DNA of 64,000 nt from Cryobacterium sp. M96 (GCF_002929845.1 NZ_PJJS01000053.1:51702-115701); one strand, 5' to 3'; shown: positions 37,174-46,833, counted from the stretch's first letter. Notes: generated by a model not told the origin, from the sequence alone. A program made the numbers and translations.

Positions 37174-38163
37174 TTACTCGGGGGTCAGGACCCGAGGAAT
37201 GTCGGCGTCCCATTCGGTCTCGGCAACGTGAAGTGCGCGGTACGTGTAGTCCGTGTCCCACCCGTGGAAGACGAGATAGTCCTTGCCATTCAGACCAAAG
37301 ACCAGGTCTTGGCCACCAGGGCCGCGATATAGGCCCCCCGACCCTTCGGTCGAGAGGATCGGACCCGTTTCCTTCGTCCACGGGCCATCGATTGAGGCAG
37401 CCGTTGCAGCACCGACCGCATATCGGTCGTCTCCGTAAGAGTTAGCGGAGTAGAGCATCAGGAGTCCTGTACCTCGGACCACAATGGTGGGAGCCTCGAT
37501 AAGGTTGCCCTCCCAATCCTCGGTTTGCTTCAGGATCCTGATGGGATCGCCCGTGATGCTGAGCCCGTCGGGAGACAGCGTGGCCGCCTGAATCCAGGTG
37601 TCGAGGTCGCAACAGTTACCGTCATTTTTCCAGACGAGGTACAAGGCGTCGTCGATGAGCACGGTGCTTGCATCGATCGCGCCGCCTTCGTCTTCTGGAC
37701 AGATGATCATGGCGTCGCTCTGAACGATGAACGGTCCGGCCGGGTCGCTGGCAGTGGCTACACCAATGCACTGCAGCGTTGGCGCAAAATTCGTCGCCGT
37801 GAAGTACATGACGAATGAATCATCGGCGAGTCTCGTCACCTCAGGCGCCCAGGTCTTTCCCGGAATAATCCAGCTTGGGAGATCCGGCAACGCGTCCGGT
37901 AACACCTCCCAATCGAGGAGATCGGTGGAGGAGGCGACCTGCACGTTGCGGTTGTTGTCGTTGGTGGCATACGCGAAATAAGTGCCGTCGACCTCCACCA
38001 CGTCGGGGTCTGCGAAATTCGTGTTGAGTACCGCAGCGCCTGCTGCGGCAGACGCCGGAGGTGCCGAGTGCTCCGGAGCCGCCGTGCAGCCACTCACCGC
38101 GAAGGCGGTCATGATGGCTCCAGCCACACACGCTACCGCTGCGCGGCGAGCAGAGGTCAACAC
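37174..38163 (-). CDS. Glycoside hydrolase family 43 lipoprotein
   Basis: A protein of 329 residues with a lipoprotein signal (FAVSGC lipobox, Cys at about 26). The five-bladed propeller motifs are FADPDVVEV (catalytic base Asp), WAPEVTRLADDSFVMYFTA, and NLIEAPTIVVRG (acid Glu). GH43 enzymes act on arabinan or xylan side chains. The gene starts 3 bases after the permease stop and ends just before the epimerase. The enzyme is displayed on the membrane, so it would trim oligosaccharides beside the transporter. The exact specificity cannot be read. Confidence 0.88.
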   Translation of the reverse strand: MLTSARRAAVACVAGAIMTAFAVSGCTAAPEHSAPPASAAAGAAVLNTNFADPDVVEVDGTYFAYATNDNNRNVQVASSTDLLDWEVLPDALPDLPSWIIPGKTWAPEVTRLADDSFVMYFTATNFAPTLQCIGVATASDPAGPFIVQSDAMIICPEDEGGAIDASTVLIDDALYLVWKNDGNCCDLDTWIQAATLSPDGLSITGDPIRILKQTEDWEGNLIEAPTIVVRGTGLLMLYSANSYGDDRYAVGAATAASIDGPWTKETGPILSTEGSGGLYRGPGGQDLVFGLNGKDYLVFHGWDTDYTYRALHVAETEWDADIPRVLTPE

Positions 38164-38166
38164 GTG

Positions 38167-39045
38167 CTATCCCTTCACTCCGGAGCGAGAAACGCCCTCG
38201 ATGATAAAGCGCTGGAGGAAGATGAACAGCGCCAGCACGGGCACGCTCGCGACAACCGCGCCGGCCATCAAAAGGTCGTAGCGCACCGCATTTGCGGACT
38301 GAAGCGTGGACAGTCCAGCTGGCAGTGTTTGTATCTCCGGGCTGAACAAGACGTAGACGGGCCAGAGGAAGTCGTTCCAGTTGCCGAGGAAGGCGAGCAG
38401 CGCGAGTGTTGCAAGTGCGGGTTTGGCGAGCGGCAGAACCACTTGCATGAAGATGACGAATCGGTTCGCCCCATCGAGCCGGGCGGCCTCCTCTAACTCG
38501 ATCGGCAGGCCGACGAAGAACTGTCGCATGAAGAACACTCCGAATGCGGACGCCGCCGTGGGAATGATGATCGCGACGAGCGAGTTGAGCCACCCCAGTT
38601 CGCTCACGATGAGGTAGTTGGGAATCACCAGGATTACCGGCGGCACCAGCAATGTCGCGACGATGATGACGAAGACGAAATTCTTGCCGCGAAACTGCAT
38701 TCGTGCGAGCGGATACGCCGCCAATGACGCCGTGACGACGACGAGCGTGGCATTGAGGGCGGCTGCGACCATGCTGTTTGCGAACCATTGCAGCACCGGA
38801 GTCGCAGTCCCGGGAGCGAGGATAGACGCGAAAGCTTGTACGGAAATTGGATTGGGAATCCACGCCGGTGGAATAGCCGTTGCGTCAGCCCGGGTCTTGA
38901 AGCTGGTCACGATCATGAAGATGATCGGGCTGATGAACGCGATTGCGATCGCGCCGAGAACGACGACCCGAGTGATTGTGCCACTCCGTCGACGTGCACT
39001 GCGTGCACGGGAACCTGCACTGATCCTGGTCGTGAGAGCGTTCAC
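38167..39045 (-). CDS. Carbohydrate ABC transporter permease (MalG type)
   Basis: A protein of 292 residues with six membrane helices. The EAA loop reads LEEAARLDGANRFVIFMQVV, ending LPLAKP, the site that contacts the ATPase. It overlaps the upstream permease gene by 4 bases (ATGA). No ATPase gene is in the locus, so a shared MsiK-like ATPase elsewhere must power the system, as is common in actinobacteria. Confidence 0.92.
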   Translation of the reverse strand: MNALTTRISAGSRARSARRRSGTITRVVVLGAIAIAFISPIIFMIVTSFKTRADATAIPPAWIPNPISVQAFASILAPGTATPVLQWFANSMVAAALNATLVVVTASLAAYPLARMQFRGKNFVFVIIVATLLVPPVILVIPNYLIVSELGWLNSLVAIIIPTAASAFGVFFMRQFFVGLPIELEEAARLDGANRFVIFMQVVLPLAKPALATLALLAFLGNWNDFLWPVYVLFSPEIQTLPAGLSTLQSANAVRYDLLMAGAVVASVPVLALFIFLQRFIIEGVSRSGVKG

Positions 39046-40055
39046 GAGCGCACCTCCTTCTTGAGCTTCTTGGGCTGTTTCTCGCGAAAGATGTAGAAGA
39101 CAAAAGCACTGATCGCCATGAGGAATACGGTCAGTACATAACTCATCGCTGCGGCGCTGCCCATCTGAAAGTTGCGCAGACCCGCGTCGGCGATCTGATA
39201 TATGGCCGTGCGCGTTTCACGTCCGGGGCCGCCCTGAGTCATGAGATAGGACTGGCCAAACATGTTGGCGGATGCAAGAAGGGTGATGATCGTGATGAAC
39301 GAGAGGATGGGCTTGAGCCCGGGGATCGTCACGTGCAGGAACTGCATCCACGGTCCGGCCCCATCAACACGTGCGGCTTCGTAGAGTTCGATCGGGATGT
39401 CCTGAAGGCCGGCAAGGTAAATGACGGCGTTGAATCCGAGCGTCCACCAGACGGTCACTCCCACGAGCGCGACCCAGGCCGCGGGCGTCGTTGTTGTCCA
39501 AGCGGTGTCATCCGGAAGTCCTAGGAGTCCCAGATAGTGGTTCACCAGCCCGATGTTGTTGTCGAGCAGGTATCGCCACAGCACCGAGATGACGGCGACG
39601 CCGAGTACGTAGGGGGCGAAGTAGATTGCTCGGAGAAAGTCCCGTCCGGGAAACTTCCTGCTCATGAGTAAGGCAACGGCGAGCGGGACGATCAGGAGCA
39701 ATGGCACGCTGAGTACCGTGAAGATGCCGGTGGCCCGCATGGACCCCCAGAACGGGCCAAAAACCGTCGATCCGGGTGAGAACAAGGCGACGTAGTTGTC
39801 GAGGCCGACAAAGGGTTTGTTCGGCAACGTGTAGTCCCAGGAATGAAGACTGATCCACACCCCTAAAACTGCCGGGAGGACGACGAAGCTGCCAAACAGA
39901 AGCAGGTAGGGGGCAAGGAATAGCCAGGGGGTGGCTATCCCCTGCCGCCGAGTGCCCGCTCGCACTCCACGATTTTTCTGCGACTCCGGGTCGGAGGCCG
40001 AGGGGCGGCGCGCCCTCCCCATGGGGAGGGCGCGCTCACCGACCTTCGTCGACAC
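39042..40055 (-). CDS. Carbohydrate ABC transporter permease (MalF type)
   Basis: A protein of 337 residues with a basic N-terminus and six membrane helices (for example LFLAPYLLLFGSFVVLPAVL). The EAA loop reads YEAARVDGAGPWMQFLHVTI. It starts 3 bases after the binding-protein stop and overlaps the MalG-type gene by 4 bases, so the transport genes are translationally coupled. It forms the channel together with the MalG-type partner. Confidence 0.92.
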   Translation of the reverse strand: MSTKVGERALPMGRARRPSASDPESQKNRGVRAGTRRQGIATPWLFLAPYLLLFGSFVVLPAVLGVWISLHSWDYTLPNKPFVGLDNYVALFSPGSTVFGPFWGSMRATGIFTVLSVPLLLIVPLAVALLMSRKFPGRDFLRAIYFAPYVLGVAVISVLWRYLLDNNIGLVNHYLGLLGLPDDTAWTTTTPAAWVALVGVTVWWTLGFNAVIYLAGLQDIPIELYEAARVDGAGPWMQFLHVTIPGLKPILSFITIITLLASANMFGQSYLMTQGGPGRETRTAIYQIADAGLRNFQMGSAAAMSYVLTVFLMAISAFVFYIFREKQPKKLKKEVRS

Positions 40056-40058
40056 TGG

Positions 40059-41366
40059 TCAGTCCCCGAACGAGGCTTTGTTGTCGGCCATGAGTTTCGT
40101 CGCCGTGCCGGCGGCTTTTTTGAGCGCGTCACTCGGCGTCGTCGTTCCCTGAACCCCGTCGGCGACTGCGATTTCGAGGGTCTCGGCCTGAACCCCACCG
40201 ATCCCGGGAATGGGCGGCAAGAAACGCATCGAATCGATCGTTGCCGCGATTGCTTCCTGCGGCAGGCCGTCGAGGGCACCCGCATCACGCACCGACTGGC
40301 GAGCGGGGATCATGCCCGAGCCTGCCCACTCGGCGGACTGCTCGCTCATCCAGGCGATGAACACCTTCGATGCGTTGACCTTGTTCTGGTCCGCGTTTGC
40401 CTGGCGGGGAAGGAAGAAGTTATGGGAGTTGGCCCATACGGCATCCGTGTCACCAATTGTGGGGACCGGGGCGACCGCGTAAGGCAGACCGGACTCGGCG
40501 AGATCGTTGATCTGCCAGATGCCGTCCCATGTGATCGAGGTCTCACCATTCTTGAAGGCGACGTACTGAGAGTCGATGGCGACGTCACTCGGGCTGTAAC
40601 CGTCGTCCACGATGGAGCGCTGCCACTCAAGTGCCTCTACCCCGGCTGCTGAATCAAACGTTGCCCCGTCGTCACCATATGGTTCACCGTCGTTCTGCCA
40701 CAGCACGGAGAGGTTCATGAGGTGGCTCGGCCACCGCGTCGGCATCCAGAATGGAGTTTCGTACCCAGCTGCTTTGAGCTTGTCGAGCGCCTCCTGGAAG
40801 GAAGCCGCGTCGGTCGGGGCCCCTTCGATCCCAGCGGCGGCGAAATGTTCGGTGTTGTAGTACATGGCCAGTGAATGCACATCGAGCGGAATGCCGTATC
40901 GGGCGTCCTTATAGACGCCGGCATTCCAGACTTCGTCGCTGAAGTCATCTGACGTGAGACCCAAGTCCTCAGCGAGATCGTCGATCGGTACTATGACGTT
41001 TCGCGCGGCATTCGACGCGAGCTGGTCCAGGTGCATCACGCCGACGTCGGGACCCTCGCCGGCGGTCACCGCTGCGGGCAGTCTCTGGTAGAAGTCGGTC
41101 CACTGCATCGTGTTCGAGACAACCGTGATGTTGTCATGCTCAGCATTGAAGTCGGACACCATCTTCTCCATGAACGGACCGTCCCCGCCGGTGAAGCCGT
41201 TCCAGTAGGACAGCTCCACTTCAGGTCCGGTGTATTCACCGGTGAAGGGCTCACTCGCCGCCTGCCCGGTTCCGCCCGCAGAGCATCCGGCCAGTACCAG
41301 CATGAGTGCGGCACCGAGAGCTGTGGCCCCAATCACTCGCCGCCCCAGGAAGTCTTTCTGCTTCAT
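40059..41366 (-). CDS. Extracellular sugar-binding lipoprotein of an ABC transporter
   Basis: A protein of 435 residues. The signal peptide ends LMLVLAGCSAGG, a lipobox with Cys at about 28. The mature protein has the family 1 solute-binding features ELSYWNGFTGGDGPFMEKMV and FKNGETSITWDGIWQINDL. It is the first gene of the binding-protein/permease/permease/GH43/epimerase operon. The substrate is probably an oligosaccharide, given the glycosidases. A LacI-type operator half lies about 110 bases upstream. Confidence 0.92.
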   Translation of the reverse strand: MKQKDFLGRRVIGATALGAALMLVLAGCSAGGTGQAASEPFTGEYTGPEVELSYWNGFTGGDGPFMEKMVSDFNAEHDNITVVSNTMQWTDFYQRLPAAVTAGEGPDVGVMHLDQLASNAARNVIVPIDDLAEDLGLTSDDFSDEVWNAGVYKDARYGIPLDVHSLAMYYNTEHFAAAGIEGAPTDAASFQEALDKLKAAGYETPFWMPTRWPSHLMNLSVLWQNDGEPYGDDGATFDSAAGVEALEWQRSIVDDGYSPSDVAIDSQYVAFKNGETSITWDGIWQINDLAESGLPYAVAPVPTIGDTDAVWANSHNFFLPRQANADQNKVNASKVFIAWMSEQSAEWAGSGMIPARQSVRDAGALDGLPQEAIAATIDSMRFLPPIPGIGGVQAETLEIAVADGVQGTTTPSDALKKAAGTATKLMADNKASFGD

Positions 41367-41471
41367 GATCGTTCGTCCTCCTCATCGAAAACATCGCTCC
41401 GCGACTCATGCGCGAAGCGGGCCGCCCATTCCCCGCACCAATCGGAGCGGCAGACGAGCGCCTTCCGTCAA

Positions 41472-41486
41472 TGTACAGCGCTAGAA
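41472..41486. promoter_or_regulatory. Candidate LacI-family operator before the transport operon
   Basis: TGTACAGCGCTAGAA shares the 9-base core TACAGCGCT with the perfect palindrome at 42618-42631. It lies between the divergent transport operon and the lacI-type gene, so one repressor could control both. The right half is imperfect. Confidence 0.55.
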
Positions 41487-41581
41487 AGATGTTTGTCTAG
41501 TCTGCGAGGATCCGCGACAAACACCGTTTCCAGCGCCTGGCCACAGTCGCCTTAGGATGGACCGGACGGGACGGGACAAAC

Positions 41582-42595
41582 ATGGCAAGGGTTCGACTAA
41601 TAGACGTCGCGGAGCTCGCGGGCGTATCCATGAAGACCGTCTCAAACGTCGTTCACAACTATCCTCACGTGGCCCCGGCGCTCCGCGAGAAGGTGCAAGC
41701 GGCAATTGACCAGCTCGGCTACCGACCCAACCTTACGGCGCGGCGTCTGGCTACCGGAAGAACCGGAATGATCGCCCTGGCAATCCCCGAAATCGACCAC
41801 CCGTACTTTTCGGAACTCTCCCGTCACATTGCCGAAGAAGCAACTCGACGAGGATACCGAGTCATCATCGAGCAGACCTTGAGCGATCCCGTCGCGGAAC
41901 GGGCGGTACTCAGCGATCGGGAGGCTGGGCTGGTCGACGGCGTGATCTTTCACCCCGTCCGCATGGAATCGCTCGACATTGCGAAGCTCGATCCTGGCAC
42001 TCCGCTGGTCTTGCTCGGCGAGGCGGCCATGCCTGTCATGACAGACCACGTGATGATCGACAACATCTCGGCCGCTCTCGATGCCACGCGGCACCTCTTA
42101 GCGAGAGGATGTCGACGCATCGCTTTTCTCGGTGTCATAGCGGCGGACATCACTGGTTCGACGAATCAGCGCCTTCTCGGCTACCAACAGGGTCTCCTGG
42201 AGGCCGGGGTCCAGCTGGATCCTGAGCTGGTATTCACGGCCTTGGAATTCACGGCTGAAGCAGGCCTTCGTTCGGTTGCCGAGGCGATTGAGCGCGGGGT
42301 GTGTTTTGACGGCGTGGTCAGCCGCGACGACCGGTTTGCGATCGGAGCATTGAAAGCCCTCCATGATTCCGGGCGATCGGTACCCGCAGATGTGGCCGTG
42401 GTCGGTTGGGACAACACCTTCCTGGCCGCGTACACGTCCCCGACACTCACCTCCGTGGCGCCGAGGAAGACCGCTATCGCCGCGGCTGCTTTCGATCTCC
42501 TCGAGGAACGAATCGCTGGATACCGGGGGGTTGGCCGCCACAGGATCGTGGGGCATTCACTCGAGGTGCGCGAGAGCGCTCCATTTGCTCCTTGA
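41582..42595 (+). CDS. LacI-family transcriptional regulator
   Basis: A protein of 337 residues. The N-terminal helix-turn-helix and hinge read LIDVAELAGVSMKTVSNVVH followed by YRPNLTARRLATGRTG, typical of LacI. The C-terminal periplasmic-binding-like domain is complete (VAVVGWDNTFLAAYTSPTLT). It is divergent from the sugar transport operon and directly upstream of the GH2 glycosidase. It should repress both and release on binding a sugar from the oligosaccharide. The conserved hinge leucine-alanine pair predicts a CG-centred operator, as found nearby. Confidence 0.92.
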   Translation: MARVRLIDVAELAGVSMKTVSNVVHNYPHVAPALREKVQAAIDQLGYRPNLTARRLATGRTGMIALAIPEIDHPYFSELSRHIAEEATRRGYRVIIEQTLSDPVAERAVLSDREAGLVDGVIFHPVRMESLDIAKLDPGTPLVLLGEAAMPVMTDHVMIDNISAALDATRHLLARGCRRIAFLGVIAADITGSTNQRLLGYQQGLLEAGVQLDPELVFTALEFTAEAGLRSVAEAIERGVCFDGVVSRDDRFAIGALKALHDSGRSVPADVAVVGWDNTFLAAYTSPTLTSVAPRKTAIAAAAFDLLEERIAGYRGVGRHRIVGHSLEVRESAPFAP

Positions 42596-42617
42596 CGCCT
42601 CGACCGACACTCAGACT

Positions 42618-42631
42618 TTACAGCGCTGTAA
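42618..42631. promoter_or_regulatory. LacI-family operator before the GH2 gene
   Basis: TTACAGCGCTGTAA is a perfect 14-base palindrome with the central CG typical of LacI-family operators. It lies 21 bases before the GH2 start and 22 bases after the lacI stop. Confidence 0.75.
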
Positions 42632-42651
42632 TTTGGCGGCATGATTGCGGT

Positions 42652-44529
42652 ATGTCGCGTTCTCTCCCGATTTCTGCCAGTGCCCAGGGTGGCGTGTATC
42701 CCCGCCCGCAACTTGTCCGCCCGAATTGGCACGATCTCGCCGGCGAGTGGGCATTCGAACACGACGATCACGACATCGGCAGAAGCGAGAAGTGGTTCGC
42801 AAACCCTGCACACCTTGGCCGGGTCATCACTGTTCCGTTTCCGCCTGAGTCGGAGATGTCAGGAATCGCCGAGCCGGGCTTCCATCCCGTTGTCTGGTAT
42901 TCCCGCATCATCAGCCCCGAAGACGTGGCCGCGAGCGGACTGTCCCGCGGGCGTGACCGAGTGGTGTTGCATTTTGGGGCGGTCGACTACCGCGCATCTG
43001 TGTGGATCGATGGCCAGTTCATCGGGTCTCACGAGGGCGGCCAGACGCCATTCTCCTTTGACATCACCGAAGCTCTGTCGCCCCAAGAGGACTGCGTGCT
43101 CGTGGTTCGTGCCGAGGATGACCCCCACGACGTAGCTCAGCCGCGGGGCAAACAGGATTGGCTTGAGGATGCGCACGTCATTTGGTACCACCGCACTACG
43201 GGGATTTGGCAACCGGTCTGGCTCGAGTCTGTGCCGGATCAGCGCATCACGGCACTGCGTTGGATTCCAAACGTGCCGGCTGGGGACGTCGCGATCGAGG
43301 TGGAGCTGACGCGGCGACCGGCGCCGAGCGTTACTGTTCAGGTGGAACTGTCCATCGCGGGCGAAATTCTCGCCCGGCAGTCTTTCTTGGCCGTTGAGCC
43401 GCGATCACAGGCAACCATTCAGATTTCTCGGCAGGCGAACGGTCAGGCCTGTGAAGCTCTCCTCTGGTCACCGGAAAACCCACGACTGATTGACGCGCAT
43501 GTCTCGATCATTGCTGACGACGGAAGCATTCTCGACGAGTCCTTCTCCTATTTCGGGCTTCGCAGCGTCGGTGTCGCGGGCGGCAGGTTCCTGCTCAATG
43601 ACCGACCGTACTTCGTACGATCGGTGCTGGAGCAGGGCTACTGGCCGCAGTCGCACCTCGCTGCGCCCTCGGCCGAAGCTCTGCGAGCCGAAGTGGAACT
43701 CATCAAGGCCCTCGGGTTCAACGCCGCGAGAATCCATGAAAAGGTCGAGGACCCTCGATTCCTCTATTGGGCGGACCGGCTCGGCTTGCTCATTTGGGGT
43801 GAAATGGGCAGCACCTACGAGTTCTCTTCGGAGGCAGTATCGCGAGTCACCCGCGAATGGACCGAAGTAGTGCGCCGCGACCGATCGCATCCGTCAATCG
43901 TCACCTGGGTTCCCCTCAACGAGAGTTGGGGTGTTCAACAGATCGCACACGACGACGCCCAGTTGAGCTTCGCCCAGTCGCTCTACCACCTGACTCGCGC
44001 GCTCGATCCGAGCCGCCCCGTCATCTCCAATGACGGCTGGGAACACGCCATATCTGACATCCTCACAATCCACGACTATGCGGGCACGGCCGAGCAGCTC
44101 GACGCCAATTACAAGGACATCGACGCCATCCGATCCCTCGTTGCGGGTATGGGTCCGGCAGGGCGTCGCCTGCAGCTCATCCCCCGCGAAGTCGATGGCC
44201 AGTCGATCATGGTCACTGAATTCGGCGGGGTCAGCTTCGCGCCCGATGCTGCCGATGACTCGTGGGGCTACACGACAGCTACAAGCCATGAGGACTTCGA
44301 AAATCGTGTATCAGGTCTCGTGGGAAGCCTTCGGGACAACCCGATCCTCTCGGGCTTTTGTTACACCCAGCTGACGGACACAATGCAGGAGACCAACGGC
44401 CTGACCGACGCGAACCGGGAGCCCAAACTGCCGATCGCCGTCATTCGCAGCATCGTATCCGGGGAGAACGCACCCCTTCCCCGGGTGGCGCGGGTCGCTG
44501 CGTCGAGCCTGCACCCAGCCACCGGCTGA
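42652..44529 (+). CDS. Glycoside hydrolase family 2 (beta-galactosidase/glucuronidase-like)
   Basis: From ATG 42652 the protein has 625 residues; the open frame runs further upstream but that part overlaps the lacI gene. It has a jelly-roll domain (VVLHFGAVDYRASVWIDGQF), an Ig-like domain and a TIM barrel with acid/base Glu in WVPLNESWG and nucleophile Glu in MVTEFGG. There is no signal peptide, so it works in the cytoplasm on imported sugar. The short length is typical of the beta-galactosidase-like GH2 subgroup without C-terminal beta domains. Specificity is unknown. Confidence 0.9.
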   Translation: MSRSLPISASAQGGVYPRPQLVRPNWHDLAGEWAFEHDDHDIGRSEKWFANPAHLGRVITVPFPPESEMSGIAEPGFHPVVWYSRIISPEDVAASGLSRGRDRVVLHFGAVDYRASVWIDGQFIGSHEGGQTPFSFDITEALSPQEDCVLVVRAEDDPHDVAQPRGKQDWLEDAHVIWYHRTTGIWQPVWLESVPDQRITALRWIPNVPAGDVAIEVELTRRPAPSVTVQVELSIAGEILARQSFLAVEPRSQATIQISRQANGQACEALLWSPENPRLIDAHVSIIADDGSILDESFSYFGLRSVGVAGGRFLLNDRPYFVRSVLEQGYWPQSHLAAPSAEALRAEVELIKALGFNAARIHEKVEDPRFLYWADRLGLLIWGEMGSTYEFSSEAVSRVTREWTEVVRRDRSHPSIVTWVPLNESWGVQQIAHDDAQLSFAQSLYHLTRALDPSRPVISNDGWEHAISDILTIHDYAGTAEQLDANYKDIDAIRSLVAGMGPAGRRLQLIPREVDGQSIMVTEFGGVSFAPDAADDSWGYTTATSHEDFENRVSGLVGSLRDNPILSGFCYTQLTDTMQETNGLTDANREPKLPIAVIRSIVSGENAPLPRVARVAASSLHPATG

Positions 44530-44539
44530 GGACACCTGC

Positions 44540-44937
44540 GACCGGCTCCACGCACTCGGTCTCAGTGAGTGCACGCAGGTATTGAGATCGGGCGTGGAGT
44601 TGTGCCTCTGCTCGAGTTTCAGCGAGTCCGACGACGGCCGCACAGGCGGCCGTGGCGACGATGTCCAGCAGGAACCCGGAGACGGCGCTTTCGAACCGCG
44701 CGCCCCGGGTTCGGAACCAGCCAAGTCGACCGGCATAAAACCCCTGTGCGGGAGAAAGATTTGTGCGATCACCTCGACCCGGATCTGCATCGCCAGGTGA
44801 GCCAGGAAGAAAACCAGAGCGATCACGCCGTCAGAACGGATGCTCCGCAGCACCGTGAGCAAGAACATGAACGTGGCGAGAATGAGCGGAAGCGTACTAT
44901 GCACACACGCCTCTGCACGGGCACCGGCCAAAAACAC
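44540..44937 (-). pseudogene. Possible frameshifted membrane-protein remnant
   Basis: On the minus strand one frame gives hydrophobic helices (LPLILATFMFLLTVLRSIRS, GVIALVFFLAHLAMQI) down to about 44720. Another frame then continues with FESAVSGFLLDIVATAACAA and VVGLAETRAEAQLHARSQYL. Together they read like one damaged membrane protein, but I recognise no family. Composition alone supports the call. Confidence 0.3.
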
Positions 44938-44957
44938 GTTTCACCCGCGCCCCCGAA

Positions 44958-45038
44958 CGAATTCGACGGAGATTTTGGCAAAAGCGGTTAGGTTAGCTTG
45001 AAAAACTTCCCTCTTTCCCAAAATCTCCGTCGAATTGG
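44958..45038. repeat. Dispersed inverted-repeat element, copy 2
   Basis: The arm CGAATTCGACGGAGATTTTG (plus G) is complementary to 45018-45036 with a perfect 19-base match. The 39-base loop differs completely from copy 1 at 31494. It lies between convergent genes (GH2 and cardiolipin synthase), a position for a bidirectional terminator. Confidence 0.8.
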
Positions 45039-45186
45039 TTCACCACCGAACCGAGCTCCTGGTCGTGCGGTCTCCGGCTCGTGAACGCCTGTTGGGCACG
45101 TCGCGCATCGTCGAGGGAGTGCCCCCTCGACCACCGCCGAATTGGGTGAGGCGAGGTGCCGGGGCTCGGAGCCGAGCCGGACGCCG

Positions 45187-46650
45187 CTACTGCACCGCGG
45201 AGGTCAGCCGGGCGAGATTGTCGAGCACCGTGGAGCGCAGCGGCTGCTTCATCCATTCCGCCAGGGTGAGTTCACGGCTGTCCTCCCGGTAGCCGTCTTC
45301 CACCGCCCGCAACTGCTGCACGAAGGAGCGTCCGCGCACCATCATCGATACCTCGAAGTTGAGGCTGAACGAGCGCATGTCCATGTTGCTCGACCCGATC
45401 ACGGCCACCTCGTCGTCGATCGTGAAATGCTTGGCGTGCAGCACGTAGGGAGCCTTGTACAGGTAGATCTTCACGCCCGCCCGAAGCAGCTCCTCATAGT
45501 AGGAGCGCTGCGCGTGGTAGACGAGGGCCTGGTCGCCGACCTCGGAAACGAACAGCTCCACCCGCAGCCCGCGCTGAGTGGCCGTCGTGATGGCGTACAT
45601 GATCGACTCGTCTGGCACGAAGTACGGGCTCGTGATGATGATGCGCTCCTGTGCATAGTAGAGCAGAGCGAGGAACAGACGCAGGTTGTTCTCGCCCTCG
45701 AAGCCGGGTCCGCTGGGCACGACCTGGCAGTCCAGGGAGTGCGGCACAACCTCGGTTGACACCGGCTGGATGTCCCGGGTCAGAAGGTCGTTGGTCTCGC
45801 TGTACCAGTCGGTGATGAAAATCGCGTTGAGACCCGACACGATCGGTCCCTCGACCCGCGTCATCAGGTCTTTCCACTTCAGGCCGCGACGGATGTTCCC
45901 CGGCATGTTGTACGTGCGGTCGATGACGTTCTGCGACCCCATGTAACCGACCGTGCCGTCGATGATCAGCACCTTACGGTGGTTGCGCAGATCCGGCCGT
46001 TGCCACTTTCCCTTGAGCGGCTGCAGCGGCAGCAGGAGCTCCCACTTCACGCCGGAGTCGGTGAGCCGGCGCAGCGTCTCGCGGTAGCCGAGCTTGCGCA
46101 TCGACTGGATATGATCCATCAACACGCGCACGGTCACGCCGCGCTTGACGGCGTTTTCGAGGGCGTCGAAGAATGGTGCCGTGGTCGGATCCAGGGAAAG
46201 AATGTAGAACTCGACGTGCACGAAATTGAGGGCCCGATCGATGTCCGTGACCATCTCGGCGAACGTGCCCTCATAGTCGCCGAGCAGGCGGGCCTCGTTG
46301 CCGCCGACCAGCGGCATCGCCCCCAGATTGCGGTTGAGTTCGACGACCGAGTCGAGCCAGAGCGGCCACGGATGATCGCGACGCACCTGATCGATTCCCT
46401 CGGTGCTGTCGAGGATGAACTGGTTGATCTCCTCCTGCATTTCCAGTCGCTTTTTCGGCAGGGTTCGGTAGCCGATGAGCAGGAAGAGTAAGGCGCCGAT
46501 GAAGGGCAGGAAGAAGATCGTTAGCAGCCACGCCATGCCCGATGTCGGCCGACGGTTGCGAGGAACGACGACGATTGCCACCACGCGAATGGAGAAATCG
46601 ACCACCAGGGCGATCACGAGGATGATGGTCGAGATGTCGATGCCGAACAT
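45187..46650 (-). CDS. cls: Cardiolipin synthase (phospholipase D family)
   Basis: A protein of 487 residues. Two N-terminal membrane helices (ISTIILVIALVVDFSIRVVA; GMAWLLTIFFLPFIGALLFL) are followed by two PLD domains with HKD motifs: NHRKVLIIDG and HAKHFTIDDEVAVIGSSN. It joins two phosphatidylglycerol molecules into cardiolipin at the membrane. Downstream of two small membrane-protein genes on the same strand, it probably ends the lysS transcript. Confidence 0.93.
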   Translation of the reverse strand: MFGIDISTIILVIALVVDFSIRVVAIVVVPRNRRPTSGMAWLLTIFFLPFIGALLFLLIGYRTLPKKRLEMQEEINQFILDSTEGIDQVRRDHPWPLWLDSVVELNRNLGAMPLVGGNEARLLGDYEGTFAEMVTDIDRALNFVHVEFYILSLDPTTAPFFDALENAVKRGVTVRVLMDHIQSMRKLGYRETLRRLTDSGVKWELLLPLQPLKGKWQRPDLRNHRKVLIIDGTVGYMGSQNVIDRTYNMPGNIRRGLKWKDLMTRVEGPIVSGLNAIFITDWYSETNDLLTRDIQPVSTEVVPHSLDCQVVPSGPGFEGENNLRLFLALLYYAQERIIITSPYFVPDESIMYAITTATQRGLRVELFVSEVGDQALVYHAQRSYYEELLRAGVKIYLYKAPYVLHAKHFTIDDEVAVIGSSNMDMRSFSLNFEVSMMVRGRSFVQQLRAVEDGYREDSRELTLAEWMKQPLRSTVLDNLARLTSAVQ

Positions 46651-46656
46651 TCGGTG

Positions 46657-46833
46657 CTACGTAACCGGTTTATCGAGCCCGAGCTTGGCGCGCTCTTCCG
46701 CCTCGATCCGGGCGTAGACCTTACGCTCCGTGCGGTCCGCCCGCACGATGGAACGCATCACGATCCAAAAGATCAGCCCGACGGCGACGGTGGGCAGGAG
46801 CGCCCAGAAAGCGCTGACCCAGAAGTTATCCAT
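46657..46833 (-). CDS. Small conserved membrane protein, 58 residues
   Basis: ATG at 46833 to TAG at 46657-46659. The product has one membrane helix (ALLPTVAVGLIFWIVMRSIV) and a charged helical tail (RTERKVYARIEAEERAKLGL). GGAG lies 5 bases before the start. It is typical of short actinobacterial single-span proteins. It lies between lysS and cls on the same strand. Confidence 0.75.
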   Translation of the reverse strand: MDNFWVSAFWALLPTVAVGLIFWIVMRSIVRADRTERKVYARIEAEERAKLGLDKPVT

